Assembly: GCF_000224145.3 (NCBI RefSeq)
Contig: NC_020167.2
Span: 1,292,690 to 1,356,689 of the forward strand
Direction of reading: 5' to 3'
Length of the DNA stretch: 64,000 nucleotides
Source of the DNA: Ciona intestinalis
Taxonomy: Eukaryota; Chordata; Ascidiacea; Phlebobranchia; Cionidae
Position numbers and translations under genes: made by a program. The notes below the pieces were generated by a model. That model saw only the letters and a program-made list of their open reading frames with translations, was not told the origin of the DNA and did no database searches. Shown piece after piece: positions 12,217 through 24,100 of this stretch; positions within the stretch are counted from its first letter, which is position 1; the number at the start of each line of letters is the position of its first letter.

Positions 12217-12387
12217 TATAGTAAAGTGGGGTAAGATGGGACATTAGCATATAATTCTTAAGTATCCTGATCGTGTTTTTAACATTTAACAACGATCTAT
12301 GGGAGTCATTAGAATACGGTTCGTGCTACCAAATGCAACAAGAAATATAATGAAAAGGTGTCCCATCTACCCCACCCTACTATATAT
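12217..12387. mobile_element. MITE, reverse orientation
   Basis: Ends TAGTAAAGTGGGGTAAGATGG and GTGTCCCATCTACCCCACC. Internal landmarks run in reverse order relative to the 6.6 kb copy (TATCCTGATCGTGTTTTTAA first). Confidence 0.8.
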
Positions 12388-12890
12388 AGATAAACCACGC
12401 ATGCTTGGATCACAAATAAAGCTGTTCGACCTTGCCAAGTTAATATACACCTAAATGTATAATCCTTGTTTGCTGAGCAGAATAACTAACGTCACGTAGG
12501 CTACATGTAACTTTTGTATGTGAACATTTTATTCAAGACCTATTCAATATATCATTTTCGTGTCTCTTACTATAAATTAGTAAAACTTACATTACTTAAG
12601 AATTTTCAATGATGGTATTACATCACAGCAACGATCGGTAACGTATATACATCACAGCAACGATCGGTAACGTATAAAGGTTTAATTTAATTAAATACAA
12701 ATGCAACTCCCGATGTGACCTGATCTCTTATCTCGTGGTTTCAATGTAACAACATTGCTTGCTCTACAAACAGGGAGTCGTCGAAAATCCACGATCAATG
12801 TTTAGCCAAGCCTTCTTTTTATTGGAAATCTACCAGTTCTGAACGCCAGTGGTATTACTAGCAAGTTAGGAAACTGTTAAACGATTCAAC

Positions 12891-15187
12891 ATGAAGGTTA
12901 TAGTAGCCGGGTTCTCGAAGACAGGCACCAAGACAATGCAAGCCGCATTGACAGAGCTTGGTTACAATGTATACGATTATATGGAGAATTTCGAGTTTTT
13001 GGAAAAGGAATGGAAGCAGATATGTACGGTTGGAGGATCGACTGAATTGTTTCGTAAAATGTACGAGAATGTTGATGCGGTAACTGATCTACCTGGATGT
13101 GCATTCTGGGATGAGATCTTAAAAGCCTTTCCCGATGCTAAGGTTCGTTGTATGAGTATTCTGTGATTGCAACACTCAAGATTTTTAAGAAAGTAAATCA
13201 CAAATATTATATAAAACATACTACAATAATAGGCTCACCCATGAGCTGGTAACCGATAGATCTGTTAAGCAACAGCTCAAGCAATTTTTTAACATCAGAA
13301 ACGCTTGACGTTGAAGCATAGAACGCGTAAAATGTTGAAATTTTCGTCACTATATAAATGATGCTGAAACCATATCGGCTGTAAATGTTGGTTTAAGCAT
13401 AGTTGTATTTGCTTTTAAATGGGCGCATTGTAAGAAGACAAAGGTTTATTGAATTGCTCGTGAATGTAAAAGTTGGACAAGCAGTCATTTGACCAATCTG
13501 CAGAAATAAAAACTGTCTATCTGAAAGCATTTTGATTAAATATCTATATAGTAGAGGGGGGAAAGATGGGACACTTTTAAATCTATTTTCTCTTCCAATT
13601 TGATAGTAAACAAAGAACACTCAAAGAATTATTAAACAATATTCTTACGACTCCCATAGACTGTTGGTAATTGTTCAAAACACGATCAGGATATTTGGAT
13701 ATTACGAGCTAAAAGTGTCCCATCTTCCCCCACCCTACTATATTATTTGCTGTTTTTTTAAATTGTTTGTATTATTTCTAGATTGTTTTAACAATGCGCG
13801 ATGAAGAACAATGGTGGAAAAGCATGCAGAAACAACATGAAGAAAATGGGTCATTAATCATGCAAATGATAGTAAATATTTCTCCAACGGGGCGAAGATT
13901 TGGGCAACATGGGATACGGATATGTAATTAGTTTGTTATCGATATGCAATACTGAGTTCTTACTTTTGTAGAAAAAAAAAGAGTTTAAAATATAAGTTTA
14001 TACTGTGCAGCAGGGTGGGAGACATGGGGCAAATTTTTATGCCTATTTCTCGTTCCATTTGGTAGTAAACGAGGAACATTCAAAGAATTATAAACCGTAT
14101 ATCTTAACGACTCCCACATAGGCTTGTTTATAGTGTTTAAAATACCATCAGGACATTTGGCCAAAGGTATTATAATGTGCCAAAGGTGTACTATCTTACT
14201 CCACAGTGAATATAAGTTATAAGACTAAACGATAAGATTATAAACTAAATTTGAAAAATAAAAACTATTGTGTAAGTAGATTAGACATGTAAGAACGCCA
14301 CAGTATGTGTCCCACCTATTTCTACGGACGGATAACTCAAGTTGTTATGTTATAAAAATTTGTATATTAAAAAGCCCTAGGTATAAAAATAATAACTATT
14401 TTTTCACGTTACGTCTTCGGTATTTATGTGTTACTTACTTGAGACATAAGCAAACATCTTTGTTTAGTACAATCTGTGGTTGGAGATACTATGGCTTTGA
14501 CATCAACAAAAATAAACGAGACTTTGTTTAAAATGGCATACAGGAGACACAATGCACATGTATTGCAGGTGACATAATTTTATAAAAGGATGAGTGAACA
14601 TTTAAGCCCAAACGATAAACCCGACATACAAGCCTACTGATTTTTTAACCTACAATATTTTGCTAATTCCATGTTACTTTTCTGCGAATAGGCTATTTTA
14701 CTATGAATAACAACTGGTACAGTTTAATATATTCTTTATAAAAATAAGGTTTGGCTAATGTAAATAAAGTCATTTTCACATCCTTGTCATAATTCTGCTA
14801 CACCAAAAACTGCATAAATTCCCCCCAAAACAAATAGACCTATGTCCATTACGACAGTCTACTAATTTTTGTGTTTTATCTGCATAGAACGCTCCAAAAG
14901 ATCAACTATTGGTGTTCAATTTTAAAGATGGTTGGGAACCACTGTGTAAGTTTTTAGGAGTCCCAGTTCCAGACACCCCGTTTCACCACAAAAACAAAAA
15001 GGGAGCAATCACTAAAGAGATCCTTGCTACCAATAAGGTTGCTATTAAAATGCAGCGAGAAGCTATGGTGGTAGCAGCTGTTTCTGGGGTTCTTGCAGCA
15101 ACTGGCTTGTATAAGGGAATAAGCCTTGCTCGTACAGTGAATTGGGCAGACACGTTTACAACATTAAGCAGTTTATTTAAAAAATAA
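12891..15187 (+). CDS. P-loop sulfotransferase-like protein, tandem copy A
   Basis: Four exons, 12891-13142, 13782-13923, 14468-14568 and 14888-15187, giving 264 aa; phases 0/1/0 are consistent. Exon 1 carries the nucleotide or PAPS-binding loop near the N-terminus (VAGFSKTGTKTMQAAL), then DLPGCAFWDEIL. Exon 2 has LTMRDEEQWW. Exon 4 has LLVFNFKDGWEPLCKFLGVPVPD, typical of the Sulfotransfer_4 family, some members of which are labelled NAD-dependent epimerase/dehydratase. Real substrates of that family are poorly known. The C-terminus contains a hydrophobic stretch (AMVVAAVSGVLAATGLY), so membrane anchoring is possible. The stop codon overlaps an AATAAA signal. A MITE lies in intron 1 and a weak copy in intron 2. 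Confidence 0.85.
13546..13743. mobile_element. MITE in intron 1 of copy A
   Basis: Ends TAGAGGGGGGAAAGATGGGACA and GTGTCCCATCTTCCCCCACC, with the standard internal landmarks. It is absent from the corresponding intron of copy B, so it inserted after the duplication or was lost from B. Confidence 0.85.
14011..14208. mobile_element. Degenerate MITE in intron 2 of copy A
   Basis: Recognised by TAGTAAACGAGGAACATTCA, ATCAGGACATTTGG and GTGCCAAAGGTGTACTATCT. The ends are eroded (CAGGGTGGGAGACATGGGG). Confidence 0.6.
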
Positions 15188-16652
15188 AGCAAAATGCCAA
15201 CCTGGATTTATTACTAAATTTAGCAAATAATTTTATTACGCAATATATTATAATACTGTAACACCGTTTCACAAATAAATATGAATTTTAGTAACTCTTA
15301 TGAAAATATTGGCGTTTACGAGGTTGCTTTAACAGGCACCCTCCATAACGGCATGGTATAGATGGCGCTATGGTTTAACATTAACCGATAACGAATGCTC
15401 GCTTTTGAGCACGGTAGTGGTCATATAGATTCTTTTTTGTTGTTTCTATGCGCGACGTTTTCCACACTTGTTTTAGTTTTTCATTATTAATTCTAGCATT
15501 AAATTTTTCAATTTCTTAATTGAAAACAAATCATAATATATATTTTTAAATTTTAGATTAAAATTGTTAAGACCAACAGCAACAAAAAATTATTAAAACG
15601 GTTCAATATTACACGGGCGTGTTTAATACACAAATACTTTGCAGAAAAATATTGAAATAAAACCAATCTGTATGGAGTATAGAGGCTAATATAACATTAG
15701 CCCTTGATAAATTCGGCATCTGCGTAAAATTTTAAAAGCCAATGCGTGCTAAACGAAGTTGTATACTTTCCTAAGTATTTTTCTCTGTTTTTGTGGCATA
15801 TTTACGATAAAACTTTTAAATTTATTTACCAAATTTTTCCCATATAAAACAGGATACCAGACGATTTTACATTTGTGTGTAAATGCTTTGTCGGCGGACA
15901 TGTCGCCCGGGATCCATAACCGTTTGGCCGGTTGACTAAGTTATTAGATTTGTGTATACGGTCTAGGAATTTGGGAGTGCACGTGTTGGTGAGATAAGGA
16001 ATCTTCACAATGATTCACGCCTGAATCAAACTATTTCCATTTAAGTGGTGACTAATTAAAAGCACTACTCTTATACCCTATTAACAATTATCGTAATTGA
16101 AACATTATTTTTAATTAAACATCACATGAATAATATTAACTTCTAACATTACCTAATTACTGCGTGATTACGGTTTGTCCAAATCACAAAAACAAACTTT
16201 TTTAGGCGACGACAAGGTTAACTAGTGTAGGTTTACAAGTCAACGCAGGGTAGCCTATATGGGTTGCACAAAGCGTATTTACACAAATGCTTTACCAATC
16301 GGCAATCACTCAATCCTCATATATCATAAGTCTGTATGAGTTATAATACATGTATGATGCATTCTACCTACTGCTCCACAGTCACCAATGGCGACTGAAA
16401 CCCGCTTTATTGGTTGCTTGGGGTTTGTATTTTGATCGATCACAGTCGACCGTTGAAGCAAAAGGATTGATTAATACTATGCTAATTATAGTTTAAAACG
16501 TGCTCACGCATTAGATCTGTAATCTCTTGTTGTTTAATATTTGAAAACCGCTAATAAAGCGTTTTATTTGTTTACCAGCAGTCTAGTATACGCCTACGGA
16601 CAAAGGCGGCGTCGTTATATGCAATAAGTTTTAAATTGTTGAAGATTTTAAC
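15188..16652. repeat. Spacer carrying the unclassified dispersed repeat, long copy
   Basis: About 15400-16545 matches 17461-17860, 59810-60890 and, inverted, 19140-20710. Diagnostic segments are GTAGTGGTCATATAGAT, AACAAATCATAATATATATT, CACGTGTTGGTGAGATAAGG, TTAACTTCTAACATTACC, TCACCAATGGCGACT and ATTAGATCTGTAATCTCTTG. It has no coding capacity and no recognised class. Confidence 0.6.
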
Positions 16653-18498
16653 ATGAAGGTTATAGTAGCTGGGTTCTCGAAGACAGGCACCAAGACAATG
16701 CAAGCCGCATTGAAAGAGCTTGGTTACAATGTATACGATTATACAGAGAATTTTGAGTTTTTGGAAAAGGAATGGAAGCAGATATGTACGGTTGGAGGCT
16801 CGACTGAATTGTTTCGTAAAATGTACGAGAATGTTGATGCGGTAACTGATCTACCTGGATGTGCATTCTGGGACGAGATCTTAAAAGCCTTTCCCGATGC
16901 TAAGGTTCGTTGTATGAGTAATCTATGATTGCAACACTCAAATTGTTCATGAAAGTAAAGTGTTCATGAAACCAAGTGTTATAGCAAACATACTACAAGA
17001 ATCGGCTCACTCATGAGCTGGTAACCGTTAAGTGTTGACTTAATGCGGTCATTTATTTGCACTGCTTCAAAGCTATAGACGGACAAAGTTCAAAAAGAAA
17101 GAAGTTTTTTTTTAATATTTATATTAGTATTAATCCACGATTTTGTCAAGCCAAGATCAAGCAATCTTCTTATCATTATAATACAGAACAACTATTAGCA
17201 TGCTTTATATTCTAGATCATTTTAACAATGCGAGACAACGAAGAACAATGGTGGCAGAGTCTTCTGAAACAACATGAACAAAATACATCATTGCTTTTAA
17301 AAATATTGTTTACAATTTCACCAACTGGAAGGAGAATGGGACAACACGGAAGCCGAATAAGTAACTTGTCGTTAACAGATAATTTATAACTAAGGGGCTT
17401 GTGCGAAAAAAGGATAGTAGTACCCAACCTGTGGCGAAAAATATAAACTTTAGTCAAAGTTATTGAACACGTTAGTGGTCATATAGATCGTTGTTTTTTG
17501 CGCGAATTTTTTCCGCACTTATCTCAATTCCTAAATCTGGGGTTTATTCTTTATTCTCTTTATTGAAATCAAATCATAATATATATTTATAAGTTTTAGA
17601 CTAAATTTTCAGATTTGAAAGCTCATGCGTAGCGATTAATTAACGATTACTTTTCTCATGTTTTTAACATAGCGAAAACAGTGTCTGGAAATTTGGGAGG
17701 GCATGTGTTGGTGAGATAAGAAATCCGCACAACGATTCACGCGACTGAACCAGCTATTACCATTTAAGTGATTGAATTTTGTAGTAAAAGGATTAATCAA
17801 TACTATGCTAATTAGTTTTAAACGTGTTCACGCATTAGATCTTTGATCTCATGTTATACATTTTTCGTTATTAAAAGTTGATATGCATTTTAAAGTTACA
17901 AAATTTATCAATTAATGTTCTAACAATAGCATTGTAGTAAATCTGTAATTTTACTCTAATTGTTTATTACTGTATCTTTGTTTGTAGTAAGTGCCATCAT
18001 TGGACAAGACATGACTCCTTTAACAAACGTGTTGAACGAAACGTTGTTCAAAATGGCTTATAGGCGACATAATGCACATGTATTACAGGTGATCTTATTT
18101 TGTCTAATGTTTTTCAGTTTATTTTTAAGTACCTTTATAAGCTAAGCTTTCTTGCAGGTAGTAGCAGTCCACTTTTAGGTTTTTAAACTTGTTTTTGTGT
18201 GCAGAACGCTCCAAAAGATCAACTATTGGTGTTTAATTTTAAAGATGGTTGGGAACCACTGTGTAAGTTTTTAGGGGTCCCAGTTCCAGACACCCCATTT
18301 CACCACAAAAATAAAAAAGGCGCAATCATAAAAGAGATGCTTCAGACAAATAATATTGTTTTAAAAATACAGCGAGAAGCTATGGTGGTAGTGGCTGTTT
18401 CTGGGGTTCTTGCAGCAATTGGCTTGTATAAAGGAATAAGCCTTGCTTGTACAGTGAATTGGGGAGACATGTTTACAACATTAGGCAGTTTATTTTAA
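16653..18498 (+). CDS. P-loop sulfotransferase-like protein, tandem copy B
   Basis: Exons 16653-16904, 17216-17360, 17988-18088 and 18205-18498, giving 263 aa. It has the same family features as copy A: the P-loop GFSKTGTKTMQ in exon 1, LTMRDNEEQWW in exon 2, MAYRRHNAHVLQ in exon 3, GWEPLCKFLGVPVPD in exon 4, and a C-terminal hydrophobic segment (MVVVAVSGVLAAIGLY). Exon 1 differs from copy A at only about two residues and exon 4 is also very similar, but exon 2 and the first part of exon 3 differ widely. The gene is intact with good splice sites. A compact copy of the dispersed repeat sits in intron 2. The substrate is unknown. Confidence 0.85.
17461..17860 (+). repeat. Dispersed repeat, compact 400-bp copy
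   Basis: Begins GAACACGTTAGTGGTCATAT and ends GCATTAGATCTTTGATCTCA. It contains CGATTAATTAACGATTACTT and CATGTGTTGGTGAGATAAG. It lacks the middle section (TTAACTTCTAACATTACC to TCACCAATGGCGACT) present in the longer copies. It lies in intron 2 of sulfotransferase-like copy B. Confidence 0.65.
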
Positions 18499-18849
18499 AA
18501 ATAAAGCAAAATGTCAACCTGGATTTATTATTAAATTTAGCAAATAATTTTATTACGCAAAACATAATAAAACTGCAAAATTAGACACTTTATTTTTCAA
18601 ATGCATGCCAAAATATAAATAAAACTCTCAATAATTTAGTGTATTTTTTAGTGTAAAACTTGCGTATGATTAACCGAGTGTAGTAAATGCTTGTACGATT
18701 TAAGCAGAAATAGGTAGGTCAGTTCTTTTCTAAACGCTGATGGCAAAACTTTTAAAACATTATGTACATGCTACATTCTTACAAGTTAACTAAGTAATAA
18801 AAATCTATTTGGAGATACATTTTTAAAGCGATTAAGATACCGAATCAAA

Positions 18850-18957
18850 ATGAAGGGTTATAGTAGCTGCTGGATACTTCAAGACAGGCACCAAGACTAT
18901 GCAATAAGCAGCCTTGATAGAGCTTGGTTTTAAGAATACGATCATTAGAATATGAAG
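18850..18957 (+). pseudogene. Decayed exon 1 fragment of a third sulfotransferase-like copy
   Basis: Starts ATGAAGGGTTATAGTAGCTG and continues with AAGACAGGCACCAAGACTATG and AGAGCTTGGTTTTAAGAATA, clearly derived from the exon 1 start of copies A and B. An extra base after ATGAAGG shifts the frame, further small insertions (for example TAAG within CAAGCCGC) and stop codons follow, and homology fades by about 18957. No downstream exons were seen. It is a remnant of a third duplication or a duplicated exon. Confidence 0.75.
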
Positions 18958-21125
18958 ATTTTTTTATATGAAGATTTTTTTAGGTTATTTACTGGGATGG
19001 GGTCCATTTTATTCTCGAAATGCCTAAATGTGTGAAATAACCTATACTTTGGTTCAGGTTTGGTATTTGCATGATTAATGTTTCAAATACGATAAATTAT
19101 AATATGGTAGAATAGTATTGCTTTCAATGCGTCCCATTTAAATGGTTATACTTTGTTACAGGCGTCAATCGTTGTGTGAATTTTCTTATCTCAATTATAC
19201 ACGTATAGGCTTATAGCCTGTACTCCCGAATTCCCAGACAGTAAAACCGCTGTTTCGTTAAATCGTAAATGAATGATCTGAATGGGTGTTCTGTATTTTA
19301 CACTTCGTGCCAGCTTACAAAAAAACATGTATATTACTTTGTTGGATTTTTGGGGGGATTTTTTTATTTTTTTGATAGTAGGAATTTATAAATGTATATA
19401 TTATCTTATTATGAATTTACGGTGTATGAGGATTGATTTATTGGAAAAGAATATGTGTAAATACGCTCTGTACAACTCCTGCAACCTGTGTTTACTGTAA
19501 GCTCACAGTCTTACACCATAGTTAACCTTGTCGTCGCTGAAAAACTTTTGTTTTTATGAATTTGAACACTTTAATTACGCAGTAATTACTTAACATTATA
19601 TATAAGGTAATAGGCCTATTTATTATGTAATTTGTCGTGGCAAAGTTGGTTAGCGCGCTTGCATCTAACTTTTAAGGTAAATTTTGAAATTTTCGCTTTT
19701 GGTAAATAGTGAAAGAAACGTAACCGTTGATTATTCGCTTAATATGTGGCTTTAAATATAAAAATTTACACCACAACTTTTAATTATATATTGGGATTTG
19801 GTTTCATTCAAGAGATTATAAAACTAAAAAGCAAGAACTAAGAATTGAGACATGTGGAAAACGTTGTCAAAATAAAAAAAGAAAGAAAAATCTGTCAGGC
19901 GAAAACAAGAGATTAAAGATCTAATGCGTGAGCACATTATTTAAACTATTTAGAAAATAGTGTTAATTAACCATTTTACTACAACGGTCGACTGAACTTG
20001 ATCAAAAACTTTTAATGCGTTCTTACTGGAATGGAAATAGATTGATTCAGACGTGAATCGATGTGAGGATTCCTTATCTTACCAACAGGTGCCCTCTAAA
20101 TTCCCAGACAATATAACCACTGTCTCGACAGCGCTGGTTGATTACTAGATCTATTGGCCTAACGGCTATAGTGCGCGGTTTACTAACGTCATGTCCAGGC
20201 TTCGATCCTCGCCTGCCGTAACAATTATTTTGGATTTGTTTTCTTTTAGTAAGAGATATATGAGACTAATAATATATAGACTTTTTGTTTATATTTGCAT
20301 ACTAACGTAAACAAACCCAAAAGTTACCGATTGTCAGCGACTTCCCGATGCGTGGCAGTTTACTCGACTCGCAAGCGTTACAATCATCAATTACTCATTA
20401 ATTGGACGATTTTATACACAATGGTTTATAAGGCTAAGCTTAGTTAAAATTATTGTATCGAATACAGTCGATTAACCAATGGTAAAATACATTTTAAGTA
20501 CGAGTTAGCGCTTTAAACAAACAGAAATGTAATTGTTAATTACTGGCTAATTAGGGGATCTTTTGCAGTATGGTCTATGCTTAGTGTAAAATAATTGATA
20601 GAGTACAATCATTTAATTAAAGTTTAAATTGCATTTTGAATTTGGCGCATTAGATCAAACAGTAAAGTAATCGTTAATTAATCGCTAATTATGCGGTTTC
20701 AATGACCACTAACGTGCTCAATAAATCTTTAGGACCACTAACGTGCTCAACAACTATTTTACGAAAAGGATCTAATGTAAAATGTACTCACGTGCCCAAT
20801 GAATATTGTGATCGAGATTCGAAAGGAAGTTTAAATTATGCCCAAGAGTCAAATATATAGTAAATTATGCCTGAGAGTTAAATGTATTCAACATAATATG
20901 CCTGAGAGTTACATATATACAAAAAAATCATGCCTGAGCTTACGTGTTCGGTGTTTTAGTATCTACGTTAAATTAATGGTTTTAATTTTTTAACCGATTT
21001 ATTTGCCTTAAACAAAGGGTGGTTCTGTCATACTAATGTCAGGAGTCTCAGGATTATGATGCGTGTTCGTGCAATACTTTTTAATCAGATAGTTTGAATT
21101 AAATCTGTAAACTTTACCATCTACC
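18958..21125. other. Repeat-rich intergenic region upstream of EXTL3
   Basis: About 19140-20710 is the dispersed repeat in inverted orientation (ACAAGAGATTAAAGATCTAA; ATCGATGTGAGGATTCC). It includes a tRNA-like sequence at about 20165-20225 (GGCTTCGATCCTCGCC) and a SINE head at about 19635-19680. Positions 20836-20945 hold four imperfect units built on TATGCCTGAGAGTTA. Position 20700-20755 has a doubled ACCACTAACGTGCTCAA. No gene was seen. Confidence 0.55.
20832..20945 (+). repeat. Short imperfect tandem repeat, four units
   Basis: Units ATGCCCAAGAGTC, ATGCCTGAGAGTTA (twice) and ATGCCTGAGCTTA, spaced roughly 25-40 bp with AT-rich linkers. It lies about 180-290 bp before the EXTL3 start codon. 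Confidence 0.6.
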
Positions 21126-24100
21126 ATGGTTTTAAACCACAACAAAGACCTTAGCTGGATGAAAATAGCTGGCGCAAATATTTCAACATCATGTTCAAAT
21201 GTCGGACGAGAATTTAAAAGGTAAGAGCAGATAGCTTCATCTATAAAATAAAATCAATTATATATATATATATATGTGTGTGTGTAACTATTTGTTAAAA
21301 GATAAAATGTCATTTTTTTATTATTTGTGAAACCAAAGTGTGTAATTACTAATTATTATGGTAGTTTCATATGTCGTCTAATTATATGCTTAAATAAATT
21401 ACTTCTTAATTTTCAGGTTTCTTGTCAGCGCAAAACCTTCAAGACTTGCGTTTATTTTCATCTTAATATTACTACTGTTTCACTTCATTACAAGCCACCT
21501 TAATTCACAACTTGGTCAACTTTATTCGAAGACGGATTCATCACCTGACACTTCGTACAGGTTTAAAAACATTTTGTTTATGTTTATTTCCTTTAAAATA
21601 ATCGCCGTAGCACAGTTGGTTGGTGCGTCTGCCCCGAACCAAAGGGTAATGCGTTCAAGGCTCATCATAGGCCTATATTATGACTGCTGAAACTTGCTAA
21701 ATAATAAACATATTGTTTTAACTTATTTTATTTCTAGGCTGCGAGATTTAAAACACATTGATGAATTAAAAAGAATCAAACGTTCAATTTCAAATGAGTT
21801 AAGAAATTTGGAAAGTAAAAGAAATCGAATGCAGGTTGATTTGGTTTTTTCAACTGTTTTCTCACTAACTGAAATTAATTTTTAGTTCAATACATTAGAA
21901 ATAAGTTAATTTGGCATACTTTAGTTAATTTGGCATTCCAGGGTTAGATTTCAATAAAACATCTCCCTTTTGAAACAGTGTTAATTTTGCAACTACCCAA
22001 TTGCCTGGTCCTGGTGCGTAACCACCAGATCTGCTCAGGTTGAATTCAATTTTAAAATAATAAACACAATCCCTTAAACCGATTCAAATGTTGCCCAATT
22101 TATTTATAACCAGTTTATCTTGTTAAGGATGAAATTTTATTGCAACAAGAAAGACACATGTCGTTTGAACAAACTGTTAAAAAAGCTGAAGCTGAAGTGG
22201 AATTGTTAAAAAGAAGAATTATACAGGTATACAGGAAAATACCATAGTATACAGTATACACACTACACTAGAACCATGAACATAAGTGAAATATCAGACC
22301 AGAGTTTCCTAAACTATGTGGCACAATTTTATTATTTCAGCATCCTCTCTACACAAGTTTTTTTTTGTTCGCATGCTCCTTTAACTTTTCATAATGTTTA
22401 TATATATAGTGGTTTCTTATATTGTAAAAACATTTGGCATGAGTTGATTTTAAACGAAATGACACATGATTTCACTGTCTTTTGTAAAATTAATTTGTAT
22501 ATTCAGTTAAAAACTGAGCAAAAAGAAGTTGAGAAGCCAAAGATGGCTGCACCAGCTCGTCTGCTGGCATCGGAAGAATCTAATATTGTTCTTACACCTC
22601 CTACGATGCATTATAAGTATGATAATTTTTAAAAATAATTGAAATGTAATCTATATATAATAAGTGTAAGTGTTAATGCTTCATACTGCAGATGCCAAAT
22701 GCACAACTGTTTCGATTATTCAAGGTGCTCACTCACTTCCCAATTCCCAGTTTACGTTTATTCAGAAAATACAGGTGATTTGCTACATCTATTTACCTCT
22801 TCAACCTAAACCTTTTATTGTTAAACGTATAAAGATATAAAAGTTGAAATTCATTTCGCTTTGTTATAATTTGCTTCTTGCATTTTACCGACTGCTTTCC
22901 TAGCAGTAGTTTGGTAGTTTTGCATGAATATATAGTTTATAAAAATGGTATATCATCCATCATAGTGTGTTATTTGCAAGTTCCTTTAAGTTGCCATTTC
23001 ATAATTCACTGCTTGCATAAGCTCTGTTTAATTTAGGAAATTCTCCATTCGACGTAACTTCGTTTGTCAAAGAATCAACAAGAGATGCATTCTCTGCGAG
23101 TCACTATCTCACAAATGACCCAAACACTGCTTGCTTGTATATCGCTGTGCTTGGTGAGGTAGAAACAATTGCTGGTGGTGAGACGTTAATTTACGTTTCT
23201 ACTTTGATAAAAAGAAACCAGAACCCCAAAATTTCGTAGCATTTTGGGGTTTAATCTAGAACAGCGGTTCCCAAACTCTCCTAAAAATTTTGCCTGGTGG
23301 ACCCTTTGCAATTGTTTTGATTTCACAGCCCTATAAAATCAAAGAATGCTATAGGAAATATGTAAAAACCACACTAATGAAAGAAAAGGCAAAAACTATC
23401 AAATACAGTTAGCTGTTTAATGGGATTGGGTGCACTTGTTTTGCTGCAATTAACTCATCAATGTTTGGGTTGGTTTTGAATCACAATCATTGCTTCATTG
23501 CCGACCATCTGAAACTGCTATAGGAACCCCAGTTGGTCGGTGGACCTAAGTTTGGGAACCGCTGATCTAGAACATAAACTTATGTTTCTACTTTGATAAA
23601 AAATGAGATCTGTAGCATTTTAAATCATATTTTTCACCAGCAAACGCTAAACCGGGGATTTCAACTGATTCAATCTCCAACTGGTTCAGATCCCTGGCAT
23701 ACTGGCGTGGTGATGGTAGAAACCATCTCCTCGTGTATTTCTCGCACCATTCAACCATCCAAAACCCACTTCTTGGTGCAAATACTGGTCGGGCAATTGT
23801 GGCACAAACTAACTTTGAAAGAAACCAGTTCCGAACAAGCTTTGACATTGTGGTTCCTTTCCTTCCATCTGTTCGAACAAGTAACTATTATTATGGTGTT
23901 AATCTAGATTGGGTCTTCATTAACTTTGTAAACAAATATTGCATTATCAGTCACATTTCTAAAACCCCCTGAACGCACTCTTAAATGTGCAACTTTACTC
24001 TTGTGTTTCTGTTTGTTGAACTGGAAGGCCCTCTCCCTAATTTCAAACTGAACAAAACAAACACATTTGTAATTTACTTTGATTAATAAGAATGCATGGA

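Larger units (their letters stand above)
11486..12890. other. Intergenic with two MITE-like repeats and a tandem duplication
   Basis: Contains a degenerate ~330-bp repeat (11755-12080), a complete MITE (12217-12387) and a 29-bp unit present twice (about 12620-12677, CATCACAGCAACGATCGGTA) upstream of the first sulfotransferase-like gene. No coding signal was seen. Confidence 0.6.

Noticed and set aside
20160-20226. tRNA-like sequence with a B-box-like GGCTTCGATCC
   Set aside because: The T stem does not pair well, no clear A box or acceptor stem is present, and it lies inside a dispersed repeat; better read as SINE or repeat sequence.
21249-21289. TA/TG dinucleotide tract
   Set aside because: Simple microsatellite in EXTL3 intron 1; nothing further indicated.
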